Assembly: GCA_016858145.1 (NCBI GenBank)
Contig: JAEHOE010000103.1
Span: 248,001 to 312,000 of the forward strand
DNA: 64,000 nt
DNA from: Edaphochlamys debaryana
Lineage: Eukaryota; Chlorophyta; Chlorophyceae; Chlamydomonadales
Direction of reading: 5' to 3'
Position 1 is the stretch's first letter. The number at the start of each line of letters is the position of its first letter. The position numbers and the translations under genes are program-made. This document shows positions 55,724-64,000 of the stretch, piece by piece. The notes under the pieces were generated by a model. That model searched no databases, had not been told where the DNA came from, and worked only from the letters and a program-made list of their open reading frames with translations.

Positions 55724-58700
55724 TCAGCCCCGCGCCGCTGCGGTCGCCTCCCACACCGCGCACGCCGCCAGCCCCAGCGCCAGAGCCGCCGCCGCCCCCA
55801 CATCCACCATGGCCTCCGCCTGCCGCAGGGACGGCCCCGGCCTCGCCTCCCTGCCCTCCGCCGGGGTGCCCGCGCCCTCCGCAGCCGCCGCCGCCGCCTT
55901 GCCGCCCTTCTTGCCCTTTGCCGGCTGGGAGCTGGTGTTGTTGTTGGTGGTGGCCGCTTGGGTGTTTGCGGACGAGCCCCGCCGGCTCTCCCACAGCAGC
56001 CGCAGCCCGGCCGCCGCGTCCCGGCACCGACCTGCCACCGCCTCCGCCAGCTCCCTGACGTCGCCGCCAGCGCCGCTGCCGCCGACGGCGCCTGCGGCCC
56101 CGCTGACGTTGCCGCTGCTGGCGCCGGCGCCGCCAGCGGTGGTCGCAGTCGCCGCCGCCGGGGAGGGCGCCGACGGCGGAGCGGGGGGCAGCGGCGCTGT
56201 CGGTGGCGGCTGCGGCGCCGTCAGGCCTGCCTTGGCCGCCGCCAGCTCCGCCAGCAGCTCAGCGTTCTTGGCCTTGAGCTGGTTCACCTGCGGTGGCGGC
56301 AGACGCCGGGGGAGTGGGGATGTGGACAAGAAGCGAAGCTGCAGCGGGCGTAGGGGCCCCTGTAGGGGCATCAGACAGAAACGGACCGCCGCCCGCTCCC
56401 AGCCCCCTCCTCCCCTGTTACCCCAGCCGCATTTGACCCTCACACGCACCATTTGCTGCAGCTTCTCTGGCGCGGTGCGGGTGTTGGCGGTCACCGTGTT
56501 CTGCACGCCCTTGGCGCTGCGGAGGGGCATGGGGGGGGGAGTCAGGGGAAGCGGAGTGTCTCCTGCTCTACGGTATCCCCAGAACCCCACAACGTCCTTT
56601 CTGTGCCATGCCATACCACACGCCGCACCCGTCATTCAAGGATCAGCTTCTCCTGTGTCGTGCCGTACCACAACCCGCACCCACCGCGAGCCGAAGCGCA
56701 GTGACGACAGCGTCTCTGCGGCGTTCTCCGCCGCGGGGGAGCAGCACACGATGAGCACGGTGCGTGCGGTGCCGCCCTGGGGTGGGTGGTAGGTCGGGGA
56801 GGAGCGTCGGGTTCCATGTTGAGGTGTTAAGGCAATGGCCAGGCCGCCGGTACCGGGTGCGAGGCCCTCATGCGGGGTCCCTCCTGCCCTCACCCTCGCC
56901 GTCATGGACACAGCTCACAACCCGCTTGCCGCGCTTGGGGGGCAAAACGGCGAGCACCCCGCTACACCCGGCCCCTAAAAGCGGCGTGCTGAATAGGACG
57001 TCTGAGAGGGTGGGCTATGGCGTCCCCCGCTGCAGGTACACATCGCCCCGCCCTCCGAACCCCCCTCCCCCTCCCCCCCCCCACCAGGGAGTCCTGCAGC
57101 ACGCGTGTGAGCTTGGAGTCCCTGTATGGCACGTGACGTGGCCTGCCCCCCTTGGCATCCTCGGTGAGGGCGAAGATGACGTTGGACAGGCAGCCTGTCA
57201 GGGGGGGGGATGGAGGGGAGTGAGGGAGGGGTGAAGAGTGTGAGAAGGAGGGACGACTCTTGAAAAAGAGCCGTTGGCGAACGTGCGATCCCCCACCTCC
57301 CACGCAGGCCACGCTGCCCTGCCCCTGCTCATCCTAGACCTTCCCACCCCCTTGACAATCTCTTTTCAGCTGCCTTGCCCGTCCCCGCCCCCCCTCACTG
57401 AGCGACTTGTTGATCTGCGACCCCTCCACCAGGGTGGCCCCCGCAGCGCCCGTGCGGTCGGCCCTCTCGCTGCCCGCCAGGTCCACCAGGACCAGCTTGC
57501 CGGCCTAAGGGGGGGGGGACGGGGGGGAAGAGGGGGGAAGGAAGGGGGGAACGTGTGTGTGTTTTGGGGCAGGGCACGCTCGCTGGCAAAACGCTCCCCT
57601 CCCCTGCCCGGTAGCCCCTGTCCCCCCCCGCCAGCCGCCAAGCTATTCCACTGCACGTGCGAGGGTATATGTACGGCATCTGTCTGTACGACAGCACGCA
57701 CCCGAATGGTGCCGTCCGGCAGGCTCTTGTCCACCCGCAGCATGACGATGCAGTGGGAGCGGGAGGAGGCCTCGTTCATGGCGGTGGCTGAGGTGGGGAG
57801 GGGAGCAGGGGGGGAGGGGGGGGGCTTGAGGGGGGGAGGTGGAAGGTGGAAGAGGGCCACACTTTGAGTTTCTGCGGTCCAAGTCACGCTCATGTTAAAA
57901 AGACAGGTCCCGGCGGGGGGAAGCGGCACAACTCGCACAAGGGGTGAAGTGCACACATGTGGGCAGGCGCTCCCCCAGAGCCCTCTCCAGAACCCCTCAC
58001 CCGACACCGCCCGCTGTGCCAGGCCGCCCGCCATCACGGCCTCCAGCTGGGCCTCGTCCGTAACGCCCACCTCCGTAGCGCCTGTGCGGAGGGCATCAGT
58101 ACGGCATCCGTACGGCATTATTACAGGGAGGATCACACAGCCACACGGCGGCGCGGCCCGCAGCAGGCGAGCGCCGCTACCCTCAGTCGCCCTCGCGGGT
58201 CACAAGCCTAGGCCCATGAGCCAAAGGACTCCCCGACCAAACCGCCCTCGCCCTCGCTCACAAGTAACATGTCTGCACCCGAACATCCAGATCCAGAGGA
58301 CCCCGAAACCACAACGCCCCGCCCTGGCTCACCCTCGATGTAGACCCCCCGGGCGGGGTCCTCCTTGACCGCCAGCCCCTCGCCCCCCGCCCCCCCCGGC
58401 CCCAGCAGGTCCCGGATGCGCTCGCAGTAGATCTCCACCACCGAGAGGCCCACCTGGCAGGGGGGGGCGGATGGAGGGGATACGGTGGGAGGATGGTGGG
58501 TTCGGGTGGAGGGGTAAGGAGGGGGGTTTAGGGGCCGAGCGTACGGGCGGGGGTTGGGGGGCGGACTGCGGCATAGGAGGCAGGACAGCGCAGTTGCCCC
58601 AACAGTCCATTCCGTTGCAGTGTGATCCGGCTTCCGGCATGCTCCGGTTCACAACACATATGGCTGACGAGGCCCCGCCCGCCACTCCCCCTCAATCCAC

Positions 58701-59768
58701 CCGCCCGGCCCCCTCACCGAGAACTCCGCCGCCTCCACCCGCCCCGCCGCCTCTATGCCCGCCGCCAGCGCCGCCACCGCCCTCGGCACCATGCCCCGGT
58801 GCGCGGGGGCGGACATGTTCCCCAGGAGGGTGTGTGTCTTGCCGCTGCCGGTCTGGCCGTAGGCTGGGGGGCGGGGGGCGGGGGGGAGAGGGAGAGGGGA
58901 GGCAGGGTGAGAGGAGGGGAGGTGGAGGAAGATGCTGCGCGGGGACTCCGGGGAGGGAGGGAGGTCTCATGGGGGGAGGGGCCTTGAGCCTGAGCCTGCC
59001 TCCCCCTTCTCACGAGCCCTTCTCCCCTTCTACCCTTTCCCTCCTTTCCCTCAGGGCCCCCCCCATGCCCTCCCGCTGCTCCCAGAAGCGCTCCCCAAGG
59101 GCCCCTTTTACCCCCCCCAAGGAAGGAGCCCCTAAGCCCGCCCCCTACCCCCACCGCCCCCCACCCATGATGGTGCCGTTGAAGCCCGCCAGTGCCGCCT
59201 CCGCCACCGGAGCCAGGTCGGAGAACACCTGCTCCTGGGAGGAGGCCTCGCCTGGGGGGGGAGAGGGGGGACGACGGGGGATCAGGGGGGTTTGGCAGGG
59301 GGGTGCAGGGGGGGCCAAGGTCCCGCCAGGTCCCGCCCCTCCCTCTTTTTCGCCCCCCCGTTGCCTCCCCCGGCCTCCTCTCCCCCTCCTCTTCCCCTCC
59401 TCTTCCTCTGGCCCTGCGTATCGGCATGATGCTGCCCTAGCGGCCTTGCCCCGGCCCTCACCTTCCCGCAGCCCCTGACTCCCCCTCCAGCTCCTCATCT
59501 CCCCCGCCTTCCCTCCCTCGATCTCCCCCCCCCCCCCCCCTTCCGCCCCTCCATTCCCCCCTCCATCCCCCCACCATCCCCCCCCCGCCCCACCGTAGAC
59601 CTTGTCAAACGTGAACGAGTGCCGCGTGCCGTCGGGCGCAGCGAACGAGAAGCAGCCCTCGCCCGGGCCGTATTCGACGCTGCGGACGTCCGCCTCCTTG
59701 GCGCTGCGCGGGCGGAAGCGCACGCGCACCGTTGTGCCGCAGCGCTGCGAACCCGCGGGGTCGGCCAT
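55724..59768 (-). CDS. Kinesin motor protein, short tail with C-terminal hydrophobic segment
   Basis: Exons (minus): 59768-59594, 59251-59165, 58863-58718, 58453-58333, 58081-58001, 57787-57702, 57504-57399, 57194-57085, 56776-56685, 56516-56450, 56287-55724. Phases match; 544 residues. The motor domain (about 10-340) has the P-loop GQTGSGKT (90-97), switch I NEASSRSH (208-215), switch II DLAGSE (240-245) and the [19 protein letters not shown] helix; it is N-terminal, so plus-end movement is expected. A short coiled coil follows ([19 protein letters not shown]), then a Pro/Ala/Ser-rich linker. Near the C-terminus is an uncharged stretch of about 18 residues ([17 protein letters not shown]). 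The neck ([18 protein letters not shown]) resembles kinesin-1-like motors, but a full stalk and cargo domain are absent. Subfamily not settled. Confidence 0.9.
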
Positions 59769-61803
59769 GGCTTTTGCGGGCTGCGGAGAAGGCGCCGTGA
59801 GGTTGCTAGCTAGCTGTTGCTGCGGCGGTCGCTCGCTGCGGCGGCCTTGGGCTTCGCGACCTGCGCTTCGCTGCGTTTGGGTGGTGGCGCAAGCGCTGCT
59901 GATCGCTGGGTTGCTGCGAGGCGCCGGCAAAGTCCGCGCGCGGTGGCGGGAAACCGCGCCATGCAGATCTTGGCGGGAAGCTGCGGCGCGCAGACCTCGA
60001 ACTCAGTGCGCTTTGCGAGAACGTTGTCGTCTTTCCTTTACAGCTTGCATGCGCCGCTGGGCCACGAACGACAATCGACAGTACCCTAAGAGGACCCGCG
60101 CAGACCCAGGCCCTGGCCCGCACCGCCCCTGCAACGCGCGCAAACCCGGCCAGCGCAGCCCTGTACGCGCTACCCAAATCTGAGGTCTACGCCTGCACCC
60201 AAATATGCTGCTTGCCAAGGGCAAGGACTAGAACACAGCGCTTGCGCGCACGCTTCAGTTCACGCCTCGCCCCCATGCGCGCTCCGCTGCTGCGGCGCCT
60301 GCGGCCTGCCGCGCCGGCTCTCCGCCCCCCCCCCTTGTTGGTGCCCTCCCTGCGTCACGCAACACACCAGTCCACCCACACGGGCCCACACGCCCCACAG
60401 CCACACCCCACTTCCATCAAAGCCACTGCCTTGAACTCAGACAAGATAAACCGTCACCACCTCGACGCTTCAGCGATGTTGGTCCCAAACGGACCCTCCA
60501 GCGGGATCCAAGTCAACGTCCTTCGCTTGGTCGCACGCTGCATTTCGGTGAACCCCGTTCAAGCACGCATGAGCCGCTTCGCAGCGGCATGCGGGGGTGC
60601 CGTCACCACGTGCCCCGTCACCGTCATAATCACATCCTGAGCTGAGGCGTAAAAGAAGAGAAAGGAAGTGAAGGGGCCAGTCAAAGCCGGGTTTGGCGCG
60701 AGGCAAACGGGGGCGTCGGCCTCACCACACCTGCTGCTATCCCGCGGTCGGTCCGTTGTCCGAGCTCAGAGTCATCACGTGGCACGAGCCACATCGCGCA
60801 CATGCTATGTTTATATGCTATGTCATGAAACCCACGCGGCACGCAAGCCCCCCCACCACACAAAGTCAAAAACAAGGGGCCGCACGCACGATAGATCCAG
60901 ATCCGGCCTCTTGGGCCCATGGTTTGCACGCCGTACATCACGTCACCGTACGTCACGTCACGAAGGTTGATCCGTACCCCTGCTCGTCCTGTCTGTTGTG
61001 TCATGGTACAATCGATGGTACGGGCAGTCTGGCTCTTGCGTTGGACCCAATAAGTCGGCACAGCTAGTGCTAAGGCTCGCCGCGAGCCCGCGCGTCCGCA
61101 TCCCCAGTGCACCCCTGGTTTGGGCCCCATGCAATTGGCGCCGCCCCCCCCCTCCCGTCCCCACACAAACTTGCAGCGCACACATCGGCACTTCCGCATG
61201 GATACTCAGACGATTTCTGCGCACATGCGCCCCAATCCCTCAACGCACACGAAGAAAGCAGTCCGAAAGGAAGACGAAGATATCCCTGTCATGAGTCCGC
61301 CCGAAAAGAGAAGAAAGAGGCACAAAAGCGAGGAGGAGGCTGAAGTCAAACAAGGCAATTCCAAACAGCGGCCGGCCTCACACGCACGCGTGGTCCCGCC
61401 TAGGAGGAGAAGAGCGCGGGACCCAGCGCCAATTAATCCGTGTGGGGGGCCCTAGTCTTGAATCAATCGCGTCGTATCGACCGGGGGGCACGAATCAATT
61501 GCCCTTCACCGCTTAGCAGCTAAGTTAGCTAGCTTTCAGGGGACGGGAACAAGCAGCGCCGCCCCCTGCTAGGACTGGCCGTTATGGCCTGACTCATCCA
61601 TAGCTCCGATCCTTGTGCCTTATTTGCATCTGTTTCCATCTTCTTGGTGTCACATCTCAATGTTTCTATGGTGCACATCGCATCTCGCTCACTCCTCTCC
61701 CACCAAGGCGTGTACGTACGCCGTACAGCGCCTGTAGTACTGATACCAGTCTTCCTCTCTCCCTGCCCAGAGTTGTACGGAGCACGGCCCCGCAACGGCC
61801 ATC
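59769..61803. other. Intergenic region, small basic ORF only
   Basis: This lies between the kinesin start (59768) and the kinase stop (61804), both minus. It is less GC-rich in 60400-61700, with TACGTCAC-type short repeats near 60930-60965. A plus-strand frame at 61198-61455 encodes 85 residues with a strongly basic patch (PPEKRRKRHKSEEEAE). It has no exon partner or recognised family and may be chance. Confidence 0.35.
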
Positions 61804-64000
61804 TCACATGGCTGCCAGCTGATTCAGCCAGGCGGCAACGTTACGGGCGGCCTCGAGGCTGACGTCATCCCCGGCGCGGATGACGTCAACTACCTGACCG
61901 TTGACGGTTGAGACCGCCACGTCATCGCCCTTGCCAGCAGCGCCGCCGCCGCCGCAACGGGGGCCGCCGATGCTTACGTACACCAGACCGTCCCCGTCAT
62001 GGGCGCCGCCGCCACTGGATCGATCCAGGATCGAGATCGGAGATCCGCCTGCCGTACGGCGAGCATGGGCCTGCGGATGCGCGCCGATGGCGGAAACCAC
62101 CGCCGCTGCGGTTGGGCCAATGTGGGGGCGGCTGGTGGGGTGCGGGGGGAGGTGCCCGTGCCCGAGCACGTGGGCATGGCCCTCGGTAACGGTTAGCAGT
62201 TGGTGGTAGTTGTCCTGGTGGCTCTGGTCGTGAAGCGCGGCTGCCACGGCGTCCGTGAGGGGGGTCGCGGGACGGGAGCGCGGGTGCGGCTGTGGGTAGG
62301 CGGTTGTCGGGAGCGGCAGCGGAAGGGTCATCGGGTGATGAAGGTTGTGGTGGTTGGAGGTTTGCACGTGGTGACTGTGGTGCGGCGGCGGCGGCGCCAC
62401 CTCGGCCGTCGTACGGCGGCTGCCGTACAGGCTGTGGTAGTCCGTGGCTGCGGAGGCGTGGGAGGGGGTGTTGGCGTGGGGCGGCGGGGCCCCGGCGGGG
62501 GGGTGGGCGAGGATGTGGGTCGCCAGGCTGGCGGCGGCGGCAAAGGGCGTCGCCGCTGTGGAGGTGGCGGCAGGCGACGCGCCGGGGTCGCTGAGCCGAG
62601 CGCCGCTGGCGGCGGCGGCGGCAGCTGCCTCCGCCGGCACGGGCGTGTGGCAGGCGCTCTGCGAGGCCGCTGCACTGTCCTCGTGGGAAGCACGCGACGG
62701 AGAGTGCATCTCCACCTCCGCCATAGCGACATCGCCACCGCCGAGCGCCGATAGCGCCGCCGAGGTCGGCAGCGGGAGCGGCAGGCCAGCTCCCGCCGCT
62801 GCCGCCGCCGATGACGAGGACAGCTTCAGCGCCACCGCCTGCTGCAGCTTGTGGATCATGGCCTGGATCTGATCCAGGTCGAGCTTGCTAAGATCCACGA
62901 CATCGTGATCCATGATCTGGCGGATCGACGCGATCGCAATCGCGTCCACCACCTGGGCCTGGGCCTGGGCCTCGCGCTGCCGTACGGCAGCCGCGGGCTG
63001 AGGGCTGTTGGCCGCGACCGCAAGTGAGCCGGGGGCAGGGAGGTGGGAGGAGCTGCAGGCCGGCTGCTGTTGCACGAGGCCCAGCCCAGCCGCCGCCCCG
63101 CTCATGGTGGGGAGCGGCAGGGGCACGGCGTTGGGCGACGGGAGGGAGAAGTTCTCCTGGCTGCCCGGCGGCCCAGCCCCGGCGCGGGCCGTGGCGGGCG
63201 GCTCCTCCGGCTGCTGCTGCAACGGCTGGTGACAGTTGTCGTTGGGACCGTTGGAGTGGTGGTTGGGCGGCGACCGTTGGTCGTTGTAGAGCAGGGTGGA
63301 GGAGGTGGAGAGGACCATAGGGTCCGAGTGGTGGGACTGGTGGTGGTGGTGGCTGGCACCGGCGGCGGGGTGGTAGGGGTGGGCGTGGCGGTGGGGGTTC
63401 GATGCGTGTTGGTGGTGGTGATGAAGGGAGGGATGGGGCTGGGCCTGGGCCTGGGCCTTTGCCGCCGGGTGGGGCTGCGGCTGCGGCAGGACCGAGGGCC
63501 CGCGCGGGTCCCCGTGTGGGTGCGCCTGGGCCTGGGGCGCGGAAGTCGCACTGGCGGTTGGCGCCAGCGCCACCGGCGGCTGGTACGGCGCCCCGCCGTA
63601 CGATCGGTACGGCGCAGGCATGTGGTGCGCGGCGACGGCGTGCGCATGCGCGTGCGCCTGTGCGAGGCAGGCCTGCGGATCCAGGATCCAGGGATGCTGC
63701 AGTAACTGCCGTACGGTGGGCCGGTCCAGGGGGGCGGGCGACAGGGCCCGCTGGATGAAGTCGCGGGCCATGGGAGACAGGAAGTACGGGAAGGGCGGGG
63801 GCTGTGCCGCAAGGATACGTGCCTCGGCCTGTGTAGCGCCGGAAGGAAAGGGCAAAAGGTCAGGCTCCAGGCTCCTGTGCCCGAGCCCCCTCCCTCCTTC
63901 CACACACAGAGGCCCCCTTCCCTGGCTTTCACGAGCAGCCCGCCACCCACCTGGTAGCGGCACTCGCTGGCGTACGGCGGCAGCCCCGTCAGCAGCTCGT
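61804..64000 (-). CDS. Serine/threonine protein kinase, C-terminal part (5' end beyond window)
   Basis: Exon 64000-63951 enters from the right edge and joins exon 63828-61804 in phase 0. The 674 codons plus stop of the last exon and 16 of the previous one are visible. The kinase C-lobe is clear: ELLTGLPPYASECRYQ, then AEARILA, FLSPMARDFIQRALSPAPLDRP with the conserved Arg of subdomain XI, and VRQLLQHPWI. The remaining roughly 620 residues are a low-complexity tail rich in His (several HHHH runs), Gln, Pro and Ala. A short ordered region lies about 280 residues from the kinase end (LDLDQIQAMIHKLQQAVALKL), and a beta-like C-terminal segment follows (VNGQVVDVIRAGDDVSLEAARNVAAWL). The catalytic lysine and DFG lie outside the window. 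The kinase group cannot be assigned. Confidence 0.85.
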   Translation of the reverse strand, partial: RAADGAAAVRQRVPLPGGWRAARESQGRGPLCVEGGRGLGHRSLEPDLLPFPSGATQAEARILAAQPPPFPYFLSPMARDFIQRALSPAPLDRPTVRQLLQHPWILDPQACLAQAHAHAHAVAAHHMPAPYRSYGGAPYQPPVALAPTASATSAPQAQAHPHGDPRGPSVLPQPQPHPAAKAQAQAQPHPSLHHHHQHASNPHRHAHPYHPAAGASHHHHQSHHSDPMVLSTSSTLLYNDQRSPPNHHSNGPNDNCHQPLQQQPEEPPATARAGAGPPGSQENFSLPSPNAVPLPLPTMSGAAAGLGLVQQQPACSSSHLPAPGSLAVAANSPQPAAAVRQREAQAQAQVVDAIAIASIRQIMDHDVVDLSKLDLDQIQAMIHKLQQAVALKLSSSSAAAAAGAGLPLPLPTSAALSALGGGDVAMAEVEMHSPSRASHEDSAAASQSACHTPVPAEAAAAAAASGARLSDPGASPAATSTAATPFAAAASLATHILAHPPAGAPPPHANTPSHASAATDYHSLYGSRRTTAEVAPPPPHHSHHVQTSNHHNLHHPMTLPLPLPTTAYPQPHPRSRPATPLTDAVAAALHDQSHQDNYHQLLTVTEGHAHVLGHGHLPPHPTSRPHIGPTAAAVVSAIGAHPQAHARRTAGGSPISILDRSSGGGAHDGDGLVYVSIGGPRCGGGGAAGKGDDVAVSTVNGQVVDVIRAGDDVSLEAARNVAAWLNQLAAM

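Noticed and set aside
61198..61455. 85-codon basic open frame (PPEKRRKRHKSEEEAE)
   Set aside because: No supporting splice partner, family match or start context; kept only as a note in the intergenic entry.
1..64000. tRNA, rRNA and complete transposable elements
   Set aside because: I looked for T-loop (GTTCGA) motifs with A/B-box spacing, terminal inverted repeats and reverse-transcriptase or transposase motifs, and found none I could support by eye.

Overview
The window looks like nuclear DNA of a volvocine green alga (Chlorophyceae; Chlamydomonas/Gonium/Tetrabaena/Volvox type). It is very GC-rich, its genes are cut by many short introns with GTGAGT/GTGGGT donors and (T)GCAG acceptors, and the proteins carry long Ala/Gly/Pro/Ser low-complexity stretches. 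Several families point the same way: a hydroxyproline-rich-type linker in a cell-surface protein, a subtilase with PA14-like modules, and an ARM-like protein with a C-terminal MYND finger. I rebuilt exon chains by hand and accepted a splice only when intron phases matched. Most chains close exactly in frame, which is strong internal support, but no transcript data were available.

Layout, left to right: (1) a giant minus-strand gene (start 9790, runs off the left edge, at least 2950 residues) with an N-terminal basic/KEN region, a short coiled coil and several families of internal repeats including FSFG-like ones. (2) A plus-strand gene (about 11.4-19.7 kb) for a predicted single-pass surface protein with a PQQ-type beta-propeller, a Pro-rich linker and a long cytoplasmic tail. 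(3) A minus-strand gene (20273 to about 27.2-28.2 kb) for an unrecognised protein with a helical N-terminus and two adjacent transmembrane helices. (4) A plus-strand gene (28200-32518) with a small, possibly homeodomain-like N-terminal domain and a Gly/Ala/Pro-rich remainder. (5) An intronless plus-strand gene for the bifunctional allantoin-forming enzyme (OHCU decarboxylase plus HIU hydrolase). (6) A 23-exon minus-strand gene for a membrane-anchored subtilisin-like protease with PA14-like modules. (7) A minus-strand VPS2/CHMP2 ESCRT-III gene. (8) A predicted 89-residue plus-strand gene head-to-head with VPS2. (9) A minus-strand MYND-finger gene with an apparent 1-base frameshift. (10) A minus-strand kinesin motor gene. 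(11) The C-terminal half of a Ser/Thr kinase gene on the minus strand, cut by the right edge.

There is no operon logic and no single obvious pathway. Neighbours do share close arrangements: VPS2 and the small gene are head-to-head with 187 bp between start codons, and the small gene and the MYND gene may overlap tail-to-tail by two bases. The most distinctive sequence-level signal is a palindromic word, GCCGTACGGC, and its half-site GCCGTAC. It is strongly over-represented but patchy: dense in genes 2, 3, 6 and 11, sparse in 1, 5, 7 and 9. No tRNA, rRNA, CRISPR array or complete transposon was recognised.
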